A stretch of DNA of 64,000 nucleotides from positions 105,495-169,494 of the forward strand of contig NZ_JACJSC010000010.1 of the NCBI RefSeq assembly GCF_014697575.1, in the 5' to 3' direction. Source of the stretch: Planktothrix sp. FACHB-1365 (GTDB lineage Bacteria; Cyanobacteriota; Cyanobacteriia; Cyanobacteriales; Microcoleaceae). The first letter of the stretch is position 1. The number at the start of each line of letters is the position of its first letter. A program made the translations under genes and the position numbers. The notes beneath the pieces are model-generated. The model ran no database searches. It was not told the DNA's origin and saw only the letters and a program-made list of their open reading frames with translations. Shown in pieces: positions 43,445 through 52,625 of this stretch.

Positions 43445-44824
43445 ATGAACAATAAAGATAAAAAACTGCATCCGGGTTGGTGGATTTCAATTTTATATTT
43501 TGCCCAAGGATTTCCTTATACCGTTGTCAATACAATGTCAGTGGTTTTTTTAAAAGGATTAGGGGCAAGTAATGAATTAATTGGATTAACCAGTTTGTTA
43601 TCTCTCCCTTGGGTGATGAAAGGATTATGGGGGCCAATTGTTGATATTTATTCAACCAAACGGCGATGGATTTTAAGGATGGAAATTGTATGTGCAATTC
43701 TATTTTTAATTTTAGCATTGGGTGCACCATTTCCCTCAGCAATTCCGTTTTCGATTGCAATTTTTTCCCTCATTGCCTTTGCTAGTGCTACCCATGATAT
43801 CGCCATTGATGGCTTTTATTTAACGGTGTTAAATTTAGACCAACAGGCGTTTTATGTAGGAGTTAGAAACACCGCTTATCGGATGGCGGTTTTAGCTGGC
43901 GGTGGCGGGTTAGTATTTTTAGCCGGACATATTGCTGAACAATATATTGATGAGAAAAGTCCAACGGGGGAAATTACATATAATTTGGTTCCGTTAAAGT
44001 TTTTGGGGTCTGATTTTTCACTTCCTGCATTAGGATGGGGGTGGACGATTGCTTTTTCTGTAGCGAGTTTAATCTTTTTACTCATCTACGGATTTCAGAG
44101 AATTTATTTACCCTATTCCCCAAAAGCAGTTTTTTCAGAAACCGAAAGTCTTTCAAATTCTGCTAATTTTATCAATTCCTTCAAAACCTATTTTACCCAA
44201 TATAAAATCGGTTGGATTATCGCTTTTATTTTATTATTTCGTTTGGGAGATGCGTTAACCTTCAAAATGGCAATGCCTTTTTTAATGGATACACCCGCAA
44301 AAGGAGGGTTAGGCATTTCAACCGCCGAAATAGGGATTTTATCGGGAACAGTGGGAGTGATTTTCCTATTATTTGGGGGATTATTAGGAGGATTTTTAAT
44401 TGCCAAACAAGGGTTAAAAACTTGGATATGGCCGATGGCAATTCTCCAAAATTTTACTAATATCTTTTATTGGTTATTAGCCAAAACTCAACCGGAAATT
44501 ATTTGGGCCTATGTTGTTAATTCCATTGAACAGTTCACCTATGGTTTAGGGGTAGCAGCCTATACGGTCTTTTTAATGCAAACGGTTCGTCCTGAATATA
44601 AAGCTTCCCATTATGCGATTACAACGGCATTTATGGCGGCTGGGGTATTAATTCCAGGGGTCTTTAGTGGGTATATTCAAGCGAATTTAGGCTATCAAAA
44701 CTACTTTTTATTAAGTGCAATGGCGGTAATTCCGGGTTTATTAACAATCTTCTTTATTCCCATTAAAGATCAACACAATATAAAATCTGTCCCTCGACCC
44801 GGACTCGATGACGAAAACATATAA
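43445..44824 (+). CDS. MFS permease, AmpG-like
   Basis: The 459-residue protein has twelve hydrophobic segments and the AmpG-type N-terminus (HPGWWISILYFAQGFPYTVV, then SLPWVMKGLWGPIVDIY), where a GLWGPIVD block replaces the classic MFS motif. It is related to muropeptide permeases and to acetyl-CoA/folate MFS groups; the substrate cannot be assigned from sequence. With murQ also in this window, a role in muropeptide recycling is possible, but the distance (about 26 kb) gives no support. The ATG at 43445 is preferred over a TTG at 43433. A repeat element follows its end directly. Confidence 0.72.
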   Translation: MNNKDKKLHPGWWISILYFAQGFPYTVVNTMSVVFLKGLGASNELIGLTSLLSLPWVMKGLWGPIVDIYSTKRRWILRMEIVCAILFLILALGAPFPSAIPFSIAIFSLIAFASATHDIAIDGFYLTVLNLDQQAFYVGVRNTAYRMAVLAGGGGLVFLAGHIAEQYIDEKSPTGEITYNLVPLKFLGSDFSLPALGWGWTIAFSVASLIFLLIYGFQRIYLPYSPKAVFSETESLSNSANFINSFKTYFTQYKIGWIIAFILLFRLGDALTFKMAMPFLMDTPAKGGLGISTAEIGILSGTVGVIFLLFGGLLGGFLIAKQGLKTWIWPMAILQNFTNIFYWLLAKTQPEIIWAYVVNSIEQFTYGLGVAAYTVFLMQTVRPEYKASHYAITTAFMAAGVLIPGVFSGYIQANLGYQNYFLLSAMAVIPGLLTIFFIPIKDQHNIKSVPRPGLDDENI

Positions 44825-44825
44825 A

Positions 44826-44937
44826 GTAGGGTGCGTAAGGCGAAGCCGCACGCACCAAATTCACCAAATTAGAACAGAAAACCTTGATGATTATTATAGA
44901 TAATTGATGGTGCGTGCGCGGAGCTTACGCACCCTAC
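44826..44937 (+). repeat. MITE-like element, copy 1 (112 bases)
   Basis: The element begins GTAGGGTGCGTAAGGCGAAG and ends in GCGGAGCTTACGCACCCTAC, so its ends form an imperfect inverted repeat of about 30 bases around an AT-rich core that includes ACCTTGATGAT and ATAATTGATGG. A second copy in the same direction lies at 46209-46328. It starts two bases after the MFS gene stop and ends four bases before the pentapeptide-RidA gene. Confidence 0.85.
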
Positions 44938-44940
44938 GGT

Positions 44941-46074
44941 TTAAATGACTGCGATACACTCGATTTCTACTAATACATCTTTGGGAAGGCGAGACACTTC
45001 AACCGTCGCCCTAGCGGGGGCTGTTTCGGGTTTAAAATATTTAGAATAAACTTCATTAACTTGGGTAAAATCGTTCATATCTTTTAAGAAGATTGTGGTT
45101 TTAACGACGTTTTCCCAAGTAGCACCAGCTTCGGTTAATACCGCTTCTAAATTTGACATCACTCGTTCAGTTTGTTTGATAACATCATCGGGATAAAGAA
45201 TTTGGTTAATGCGGGGGTCAATGGCAATTTGTCCTGATAAAAATATCATGTTATTGACCATTACCGCTTGATTATAAGGGCCAACGGGTTTAGGCGCGTT
45301 TTCGGTTTTAATGATCTTGCGAGTCATAACAGTTTGTTTTTCTTCTCCGATAATAATTGTATAATTGTCTGGGTCATTAATGGTATCATCAGGCATTACT
45401 GAGGCTAAGGTTTCAGCTTCCTCAAAGTTAGCCAAATAGATATTAGCTAAATTTAGTCTAGCACCAATGAAACTGGCTTTTTCAACATTGGCTCTGATCA
45501 AATTAGCCTTTTTAAGATTTGCCAGCTTCAGGTTAGCATTTTTTAAACAAGCAGAACGTAGATTTGCTGATTCAAGGTTAGCAAACCTAAAATCTGCTCC
45601 CGTTAAATCTAAATAAGATAAGTCAGCCTCTCGAAGATCAGTATTAGCAAAATCAGTTCCTTGAAAATTTACATCAAAAAATTTTTGACCTACAAGATTT
45701 AAAGAACTTAGATTAGCTTCTGCAAAATTAGCTCTACTTGACTTAACATCAGAGTAATTAACATTTCTTAAATCCGCACCTTGTAAATCAGCATCTTCAA
45801 AATTAGTAGCAATTAGACTTGAGCTTTGGAGGTCGGCTTCAGTCAGTATTGCTTGACTAAAATTTGTTTCTCTTAAGTTAGCTGAATCTAAACAAGCGTT
45901 AGTCAAATTAGCTGAGGTCAGTATTGCTTTAGTGAAGTTAGCTTTTGTCAAATCTGCTTCTTTAAGGTTGATTCCTGTTAAATTAGCATTTTGTAAATCT
46001 ACTCCACAAAGTTCTACGCCCTCAAAATCCCGTTCACCTTGAGCATATTTCTCTAACAATTCTTTAGCGTCCAT
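44941..46074 (-). CDS. Fusion of pentapeptide-repeat domain and RidA (YjgF) domain
   Basis: Residues about 20-215 are pentapeptide repeats (A(N/D)LXX type). After a short linker (NFEEAETLASVMPDDTINDP), residues 250-377 form a complete RidA domain beginning MTRKIIKTENAPKPVGPYNQ and ending PARATVEVSRLPKDVLVEIE, including the arginine of the ARATVEV block needed for imine hydrolysis. RidA proteins hydrolyse reactive enamines/imines from PLP enzymes. The join is in frame. An internal ATG at 45327, at the RidA start, could also give free RidA. The gene is flanked by direct copies of a MITE-like repeat. Confidence 0.85.
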   Translation of the reverse strand: MDAKELLEKYAQGERDFEGVELCGVDLQNANLTGINLKEADLTKANFTKAILTSANLTNACLDSANLRETNFSQAILTEADLQSSSLIATNFEDADLQGADLRNVNYSDVKSSRANFAEANLSSLNLVGQKFFDVNFQGTDFANTDLREADLSYLDLTGADFRFANLESANLRSACLKNANLKLANLKKANLIRANVEKASFIGARLNLANIYLANFEEAETLASVMPDDTINDPDNYTIIIGEEKQTVMTRKIIKTENAPKPVGPYNQAVMVNNMIFLSGQIAIDPRINQILYPDDVIKQTERVMSNLEAVLTEAGATWENVVKTTIFLKDMNDFTQVNEVYSKYFKPETAPARATVEVSRLPKDVLVEIECIAVI

Positions 46075-46407
46075 AATTTACCTCTTAATTATCCTTATAT
46101 TAGTTTATCATTAAGATGAACTTCTGAATATTCTCATTACAACACTTTCCTTATATTCTAATAATAATTGATGGTGCGTCCGCGTTGATGGAACAGCCGA
46201 CAGGTCTAGTAGGGTGTGTAAGGCGAAGCCGCACGCACCTATTAACCCTATTAATAGAATTGAAACAAAAAACCTTGATGATTGTTATATATAATTGATG
46301 GTGCGTGCGCGGAGCTTACGCACCCTACTTTAATAATAATTACAAATAATAGCCGATAACTGTTATGATTAAAGATTGAGCTTAAATTAATATAGGAAAT
46401 CATCAAC
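46075..46407. other. Intergenic region before lysS with MITE copy 2 and a fragment
   Basis: The gap holds a complete MITE-like copy (46209-46328) and, at about 46167-46190, a short piece of its right end (AATTGATGGTGCGTCCGCG). No small gene was recognised. The promoter of lysS lies downstream of the element. Confidence 0.6.
46209..46328 (+). repeat. MITE-like element, copy 2 (120 bases)
   Basis: This copy shares both inverted ends with copy 1 (GTAGGGTGTGTAAGGCGAAG and GAGCTTACGCACCCTAC) and the core words ACCTTGATGATTGTTAT and TAATTGATGG. It has about eight extra bases in the left half. The two copies are in the same direction and flank the pentapeptide-RidA gene. Confidence 0.85.
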
Positions 46408-47970
46408 ATGGCTGCAAATGAAACCCGCAATGAAGTAGAAGTTCGTTCTCAGAAAGTCGATGACTTGAGAGCATTGGGAATAGAACCCTATCCGAGTCAC
46501 TCCCTTCAACGGTCACATACGACCCAAGCAATTAAAGATTTATTCGCACAACCGGGGAAAGAATTAAATGATGGAGAAAGTGACCCCGACGCTATTCCCT
46601 TAACTGTTTGTGGACGCATTACCTTTAAACGGGATAGTGGAAGTATTGGGTTTATTGGGTTAACCGATATTGCGGGAACCATTCAACTCAAACTTGAGAA
46701 AAAATTAGTCACAGGCGAAATGGGATTATCCTTTAATCAGGTTAAAAAATATCTCGATTTAGGAGATTTTATTGCCGCCGAAGGAATAGGATGTCGCACG
46801 AACCGAGGGGAATTATCCGTACAAGTTGAACGGATTTTTGTGATTTCTAAAGCAACGATGCCTTTTCCTGATTCCTATTATGGAATTAATGACCCGGAAT
46901 TGTGCCGTCGCCATCGAGAAATTGATTTAGTAAGTAACCCGAAATCCTTAGAAACCTTTAAACTTAGAAATCGGATTTTAAAAAGGATTCGGATGTATTT
47001 ATGGGATCATTGTTTTGAGGAATTAGAAACCCCCGTATTACAAGCGATTTATGGCGGTGCGGCGGCGCGTCCTTTTGTTACCCATCATAATGCTTTAGAT
47101 ATTAATTTATATCTACGAATAGCTACCGAACTACATTTAAAACGGGCAATTTGTGGAGGTTTTGAACGGGTATTTGAAATGGGACGAGTGTTTAGAAATG
47201 AAGGCATTGATAGCACCCATAATCCAGAATTTACTTCTATTGAAGTTTATCAAGCTTATGCTGATTATTTTGATGTTATGACTTTAGTGGAAGATGTAAT
47301 TTGTGCCGTTGCTGCGGATGTATTAGGAGAACAAACTGAACTTGAATATCAAGGTCAAGTGATTAGTTTGGAACGAAAATATGACTATTCTGAACAATAT
47401 CCGACCTTTACCGGAAACCATTGGAAAGTTCAAACGATGGTGGAAGCGGTGCGGGAAAAAACAGGGTTAGATTTTGATACCTTAGAATTAGATGAAGCTC
47501 TAAAATCGGCTGAAAATTTAGGGTTACATTTATCAAAATTAGACACTCAAAGTTTAGGCTATGTCCTTTATGCGGTCTTTGATAAATTAGTTTCTCCTCA
47601 ATTAATACAACCGACTTTTATTACGGAATTTCCAGTAGAAGTCAGTCCTTTAGCAAAACGTCATCGTTCTAAACCGGGATTTGTAGAACGGTTTGAGTTA
47701 TTTATTCACGGAACAGAATATTCTAATGGTTTTTCGGAATTAAATGATCCTAAAGACCAACGGAAACGATTTGAAGAACAATTAGCGCAGCGAAATGCTG
47801 GGGATGAAGAAGCACATCCAATGGATGAAGACTTTATTCAAGCACTTTCTTTAGGAATGCCAAATTGTGGGGGAATGGGAATTGGAATTGATCGATTAAT
47901 CATGTTATTTACGAATACCGCTAGTATTCGAGATGTGATTATGTTCCCCACGATGCGAACTTCTGTTTAA
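46408..47970 (+). CDS. lysS: Lysyl-tRNA synthetase, class II
   Basis: The 520-residue protein starts MAANETRNEVEVRSQKVDDL and has an OB-fold anticodon domain (VCGRITFKRDSGSIGFIGLTD), then the class II core: motif 1 region with FEELETPVLQAIYGGAAARPF, motif 2 (FEMGRVFRNEGIDSTHNPEFTSIE) and motif 3 (GLGxGIDRL-like: GGMGIGIDRLIMLF). These are the LysRS forms. It charges tRNA-Lys in the cytosol. The length is normal (about 500). The gene stands alone and is followed by a perfect palindrome before the convergent cyclase gene. Confidence 0.96.
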   Translation: MAANETRNEVEVRSQKVDDLRALGIEPYPSHSLQRSHTTQAIKDLFAQPGKELNDGESDPDAIPLTVCGRITFKRDSGSIGFIGLTDIAGTIQLKLEKKLVTGEMGLSFNQVKKYLDLGDFIAAEGIGCRTNRGELSVQVERIFVISKATMPFPDSYYGINDPELCRRHREIDLVSNPKSLETFKLRNRILKRIRMYLWDHCFEELETPVLQAIYGGAAARPFVTHHNALDINLYLRIATELHLKRAICGGFERVFEMGRVFRNEGIDSTHNPEFTSIEVYQAYADYFDVMTLVEDVICAVAADVLGEQTELEYQGQVISLERKYDYSEQYPTFTGNHWKVQTMVEAVREKTGLDFDTLELDEALKSAENLGLHLSKLDTQSLGYVLYAVFDKLVSPQLIQPTFITEFPVEVSPLAKRHRSKPGFVERFELFIHGTEYSNGFSELNDPKDQRKRFEEQLAQRNAGDEEAHPMDEDFIQALSLGMPNCGGMGIGIDRLIMLFTNTASIRDVIMFPTMRTSV

Positions 47971-48021
47971 CGTTAGATTCCATCCTTAAATCGGTGCTAC
48001 AGATGATCCCTTAAAATCCAC

Positions 48022-48049
48022 GTAGAGACGCGCCATGGCGCGTCTCTAC
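48022..48049. repeat. 28-base perfect palindrome (GTAGAGACGCGC arms)
   Basis: GTAGAGACGCGC at 48022-48033, then CATG, then the exact reverse complement to 48049. It sits between the 3' ends of lysS and the cyclase gene and may serve both as a terminator. The arm resembles the repeat at 41834-41882. Confidence 0.9.
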
Positions 48050-48057
48050 ATTGAAAA

Positions 48058-50055
48058 TTAGGAGGTTGAATTACTGTTTTCATGAAGATGATTAATAACT
48101 CGATAAACTTTGATTTTTTGTAGTTTTCCTTTTAAAGGTAATTCTCCCCAAAATTCTACGTTATATTGTTCATTCAAATAAACTAATGTTTCATAAGCAA
48201 TTAAAATTCGACAGGTATCAACTTGACGCTCTTTTAAACAGCTTTCTAAACGAGAAGCGGTATTTACACTATCTCCTATTACCCCATATTCTAACCGATT
48301 TTTTCCGCCTAAACTACCAACAACCACTGGCCCGGTAAAGATTCCTACCCGCATTTCAATCACAGGTAAACCTCGTTTTTGCCAATCTTGATTGACCGTT
48401 TCTAAGCGTTGACGAATGGATAAGGCACAATTGACAGCCTGTTGAGCTTTGGTGGCAATTTCAGCTTCTGTTTTACTCGCAACCGGAACTCCAAATACAG
48501 CCATGACACCATCCCCCATAAATTTATTCACAATGCCATGATGGGTTTGAACTTCTTCGGTAATAATATTTAGATATTCATTTAACCATCCCATAATAAA
48601 TTCGGGAGATTCTGCTTCTGAAAGGGTACTAAAATTTTTAATATCAGAGAAAAACACCGTTGCAGTTAATTTTTGCCAAGGTAAACGACCGGATTCTAAT
48701 AAATTTAACCGTCCTTTCCATAACGCATCAGCAATTTCTGGAGAGGTTTGTTGTCCTAATAAACGCATTACCGTTTTTTGTTGTTTTTGAGATTGATATT
48801 CTCGATTAATAACGCCTAAAATAACCGTTAAAATTAAAGCTACACTGGGAGAAATCAGAGGAATCCACCCTTGATTTAAAAAAACTAAAAAGCTAATTCC
48901 GCCTAATGCTGTTAATAGTAGTCCTGTTCCTAATAATAGGTAGGAATATTGAGAAGAAAATTCAGATAAAATTAGACCTGCGATCGCCCAAATTAAAATC
49001 CATAATAACTCTTGGCGTTCTGACAGAAACCAAAATAGAGATTCTTCCTCTAAAACCACACTCAATAACTGACTGGTCATTTGAGCTAAATTAACCACAC
49101 CGGGTAATTTTGGCATCCGATTATTCCCAGTATTAAGAGGAGTTAAGACCGAATCTCGTAAACTCGGCGCACTGACTCCAATTAGCACAATTTTATCTTT
49201 AATCCAGGCAGAATTAACCTTTCCTTCTAACACTTCCATTAACGAAACTTGACGAATTGCATCAGGAGCATGACGATAATTAACCAAAATTTGAGAACCC
49301 CCAATAATGGATTGATAACTCCCATCATTCGGTTTGAGTTTGGGAAAAGCAATTGATCCTAGTTGATAATCTGAATTCTGATTAAGTTTGGGTTTAATGT
49401 TTTTACAAGGAAGACTTGAATGTAAAGGAGTGTAGCCGGGACAGTCGGCTTTTAAATAGGTTAAAACTAAACGTAAGGGTAAAGACAAACGGTTAATTTT
49501 TCCATCCCAATTAAACATTAAATGGCGACGGGATACCCCATCTGGATCGAGGGGGACATCTACGGTTCCCACCTGTTGAGGAGGAACTCTAGGGGGGGGT
49601 AAAATACGATCCGCTTCGCTATTTCCAACGCTCATGACTGCGATAAAATTGGGTCGTTTCATTTGCTCCATTAAAGCTTGATGACCGGGTTCTTGGGGTA
49701 CGTTTCGAGCTATATCTAACCCGATAACGGCGGCTTGTTCCTGTTGTAATTTAGCTAAAACTTGAGCAATAATTTTATCGGACAAAGGCCATTGTTTGAG
49801 GCGGTTAATATCAGTTTCTGTAATTTCTACCACTAAGAGTCTAGGATCAGGTTGATGATAAGGACGTAGTTGTACCATCCGATCATAAACCCGCAGTTCT
49901 AACCCTTGAAACAAACCCCATTGCTTGAGTCCACCCACTCCCATTGTAATCATCAATAGGGTTAAAATTAACTTGAAAAATTCCCTGAATTCTAAGGATG
50001 TTTCATCATGTTGAGAAAGCCACTGTTTCCAGACAAAAGATTTGCGATCGCTCAT
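48058..50055 (-). CDS. CHASE2-domain membrane nucleotide cyclase
   Basis: The 665-residue protein has a transmembrane helix near residues 25-45, a CHASE2 extracellular domain (about 50-335, with RVYDRMVQLRPYHQPDPRLLVVEITETD), three hydrophobic segments, and a class III cyclase domain (VFFSDIKNFSTLSEAE; HHGIVNKFMGDGVMAVFG; EYGVIGDSVNTASRLES). The metal-binding aspartates are present. The purine-specifying lysine (NKFMGD) is present, but the second specifying position, usually threonine or aspartate in YTVIGD/YDLWGD, is glycine in EYGVIGD. It probably makes cAMP, but this change could affect substrate choice. The gene is convergent with lysS. Confidence 0.85.
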   Translation of the reverse strand: MSDRKSFVWKQWLSQHDETSLEFREFFKLILTLLMITMGVGGLKQWGLFQGLELRVYDRMVQLRPYHQPDPRLLVVEITETDINRLKQWPLSDKIIAQVLAKLQQEQAAVIGLDIARNVPQEPGHQALMEQMKRPNFIAVMSVGNSEADRILPPPRVPPQQVGTVDVPLDPDGVSRRHLMFNWDGKINRLSLPLRLVLTYLKADCPGYTPLHSSLPCKNIKPKLNQNSDYQLGSIAFPKLKPNDGSYQSIIGGSQILVNYRHAPDAIRQVSLMEVLEGKVNSAWIKDKIVLIGVSAPSLRDSVLTPLNTGNNRMPKLPGVVNLAQMTSQLLSVVLEEESLFWFLSERQELLWILIWAIAGLILSEFSSQYSYLLLGTGLLLTALGGISFLVFLNQGWIPLISPSVALILTVILGVINREYQSQKQQKTVMRLLGQQTSPEIADALWKGRLNLLESGRLPWQKLTATVFFSDIKNFSTLSEAESPEFIMGWLNEYLNIITEEVQTHHGIVNKFMGDGVMAVFGVPVASKTEAEIATKAQQAVNCALSIRQRLETVNQDWQKRGLPVIEMRVGIFTGPVVVGSLGGKNRLEYGVIGDSVNTASRLESCLKERQVDTCRILIAYETLVYLNEQYNVEFWGELPLKGKLQKIKVYRVINHLHENSNSTS

Positions 50056-50398
50056 TGCACTCGCCTATTTAAAATTTTATATGACTTTTTTCTTTTGATA
50101 AAAATTAGATCCTGGGGTTTGGGTTAACTGTTAACCCATCTTCCCTAAACCCAATCCTCTAAACCCTGATTCTGACGCTGTACACCCTGATTTTTCGATC
50201 AGCTAAATGTAAACGAGCTTATGATCTAATTCTAGGTCAATTTTAGATAAATTTGATGATTGTTTACGATTCAATTCGGCTGGGTGTTACCCGAATTAGT
50301 GATAAAATTTTAGGATGTAGTTTATCATTAGGCTTTATCACGCCTTAACCAATCTTATCATTATCATTTTCTCAGGTAAACCTTCACAACGCTGTTCA
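50056..50398. other. Divergent intergenic region, no gene seen
   Basis: The 343 bases lie between the start of the CHASE2 cyclase gene and the GGDEF gene at 50399. They hold both promoters. The region has direct repeats of TAAACCCAATCCTCTAAACCC-like words, but no clear hairpin and no small frame. Confidence 0.35.
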
Positions 50399-51976
50399 AT
50401 GGGTTTTATATATCATCTACTTGAAAATATGAAAATAGACTATCAGGAAAAAGAAGGGCAGAAATTTCTGCGAATTATTTATGCAGTCGGATTAGCAATA
50501 ATAGTGGCTACCGCTTTGGGGATTGAACTTTTCTATTCTTATCAATTGACGGCTCGAAATACAGAGCGAAATATTCGGAATATCGCTCAACTTTTAGCTC
50601 AGAATATTTCCTATAAATTAAACTCTAAACAGGGTTTAAGTTTTTCCCAAAAAAATTTTGATTATTCAGTTTTGAGCCGCGAAATCCAAGGGATTAACCT
50701 AGATAATCGGGGTGTGATTGAAATTATAGATTTAAAATTAAGACTAATCACTAGAGAACCCCACCTATCTCCTGATAAAAATCGATCATTACAACTTGTG
50801 GCTTTACAAAAATTTATTAAAGAGAATCAAAGCCAAAAAATTGAGGTATTAATATCTCCTATGAATGGGAAAAAAAGCATTTATGGGATGCAAAGAATTG
50901 AAGGTTATCCTTTAATTCTTTTAATAAAATTGCCTTTACTTGATGTGTTTTTAAGTTGGTATATTAAAGCAATTATCTATGGAATTTTGTTTTTATTATT
51001 GATAATTTTATTAATGATTTTAATTAAAAGAGAAAACAATTATTTACAGCAAACTCAAGAATTGATGACCCGTTTTGTGGCAATGGAATCGGCAGATGAT
51101 ATGATTGTAATTACTGGCAAAGATGGAACAATTGAATATGTCAATCCTGCCTTTACAAAGATTACAGGCTATCAGGCAACTGAAGTGATTGGAAAGAACC
51201 CTTCTCTGTTAAAAAGTGGTCGTCAAAACAAAGAATTTTATCAAAAATTGTGGAAAACTATTTTATCAGGAACCGGGTGGAAAGGAGAATTAATTAACTC
51301 TAAAAAAGATGGGACGACTTATTATGAAGAGATGACGATTGCACCTGTTAAAAATTCCCTCAATGAAATTATTCGCTTTGTTGCTGTTAAACGGGATATT
51401 AGCGATCGCAAACAATTAGAAGCTCAATTAGCTTGGTTAGCTCATTTTGATAAATTAACCGGATTACCTAATCGGGTTTTATTTTTTGACCGTTTAGAAC
51501 GAGCGATCGCCGAAGCCCAACGACAACAAACGCGGTTTGCTGTTGTTTTTATTGATTTAGATGGGTTTAAATTAGTGAATGATTGTTTAGGACATCAAAG
51601 TGGTGATTTAGTATTGCAAGAAGTCGCAAAACGATTATCTTTATCTGTCCGAAAATCTGATACGGTTGCCCGCATGGGAGGGGATGAATTTACCTTGATT
51701 TTAGGGAATATTTCTCACCGAAATGATGTGATTAAAATTGCTCAGACGATTCTTTTAGCACTGTCTCAACGTTGTGTTGTCAACGGTCATGAATGTCAAA
51801 TTGGAGCCAGTATTGGCATTAGTTTTTATCCTGATGATGGAACAGATTTAGAAACCTTAGTTAATAAAGCTGATGCAGCCATGTATAGGGGCAAACATCA
51901 AGGAAAAAACCGCTATGAATTTGCTTCAACCGAGGAAAGCGTAACTAACAGTCATTTCTCCTCCACTGATCACTGA
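50399..51976 (+). CDS. Membrane PAS-GGDEF diguanylate cyclase
   Basis: The 525-residue protein has two hydrophobic segments (about 27-45 and 190-212) around an extracytoplasmic domain, a PAS domain (about 225-345, with VITGKDGTIEYVNPAFTKITGY), and a GGDEF domain. The active loop is the standard MGGDEF, and the inhibitory RxxD (RKSD) is in place, so it should synthesise cyclic-di-GMP. It differs from the three GGEEF-type paralogues in this window, with DxDGFKLVND in place of DYFKQYND. The last codons and the stop are formed by the start of a heptanucleotide array. Confidence 0.9.
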   Translation: MGFIYHLLENMKIDYQEKEGQKFLRIIYAVGLAIIVATALGIELFYSYQLTARNTERNIRNIAQLLAQNISYKLNSKQGLSFSQKNFDYSVLSREIQGINLDNRGVIEIIDLKLRLITREPHLSPDKNRSLQLVALQKFIKENQSQKIEVLISPMNGKKSIYGMQRIEGYPLILLIKLPLLDVFLSWYIKAIIYGILFLLLIILLMILIKRENNYLQQTQELMTRFVAMESADDMIVITGKDGTIEYVNPAFTKITGYQATEVIGKNPSLLKSGRQNKEFYQKLWKTILSGTGWKGELINSKKDGTTYYEEMTIAPVKNSLNEIIRFVAVKRDISDRKQLEAQLAWLAHFDKLTGLPNRVLFFDRLERAIAEAQRQQTRFAVVFIDLDGFKLVNDCLGHQSGDLVLQEVAKRLSLSVRKSDTVARMGGDEFTLILGNISHRNDVIKIAQTILLALSQRCVVNGHECQIGASIGISFYPDDGTDLETLVNKADAAMYRGKHQGKNRYEFASTEESVTNSHFSSTDH

Positions 51977-52006
51977 TAACTGATAACTGATAACTGATAA
52001 CTGATT
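51972..52006. repeat. Heptanucleotide array (ACTGATA)4 between two stop codons
   Basis: Four exact copies of ACTGATA (51972-51999) and a partial fifth join the GGDEF gene, whose stop TGA is at 51974-51976 in the first copy, to the convergent DedA gene, whose stop at 52005-52007 lies in the partial unit. Confidence 0.9.
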
Positions 52007-52625
52007 AAAGATGGTTGGCTTTACGGGTTTCTAACCACATGGGGATAACGAACCAAGCCACCACTAAAATTAGAGCCAGAATTGCAAATTGGGCAACCCA
52101 AGCGACTAATTTTTCTAAGGAGATAATATTTCCGACGAAATAGGATAAACTGACCATCACCGATGCCCAAACGGTCGCTCCCGCAGAATTACAAAGAAAG
52201 AATTTCCAGTAGGGCATTTGGGCAATTCCGGCTAAAGGGCCAGCAAAAATCCGTAAGAGGGCGACAAATCGACCGAGAAAAACAGCCCGGGCTGCATTTT
52301 GGCGAAATTGTTCTTTGACCTCATGCAGTTGTTCTTCGCGAATCCGAAATAAGTTACCGAGACGCAATAGCAATGGCCACCCGCCCCATTTGCCCAGCCA
52401 GTAGCCAAAATTATCGCCTAAAATTGCCCCAGCAATGGCACTACCGAGGACAAACCAATAATTCAATTCACCACTCCCCGCCAGAAACCCACCCACGAGG
52501 GTAATGGTTTCTCCTGGGAGCGGAATGCCCGCATTTTCTAAGGCTATTCCGACAAACACAGCCCAGTAGCCGTATTGATGAGCAATTTCTCGAATTGTTT
52601 CTAAGGATACAAACTCAAAAGACAT
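52005..52625 (-). CDS. DedA-family membrane protein
   Basis: The 206-residue protein has the DedA pattern: FVGIALENAGIPLPGETITLVGGFLAG near the start, GDNFGYWLGKWGG, and FLGRFVALLRIFAGPLAGIAQMPYWKFFLCNSAGATVWA. DedA proteins (SNARE-associated Golgi family) are inner-membrane proteins with lipid scramblase or polyprenyl-phosphate transport roles. The glutamate and arginine of the ExxxPxP and GRF...RxxxG motifs are conserved. The gene is single and converges with the GGDEF gene at 50399. Confidence 0.93.
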   Translation of the reverse strand: MSFEFVSLETIREIAHQYGYWAVFVGIALENAGIPLPGETITLVGGFLAGSGELNYWFVLGSAIAGAILGDNFGYWLGKWGGWPLLLRLGNLFRIREEQLHEVKEQFRQNAARAVFLGRFVALLRIFAGPLAGIAQMPYWKFFLCNSAGATVWASVMVSLSYFVGNIISLEKLVAWVAQFAILALILVVAWFVIPMWLETRKANHL

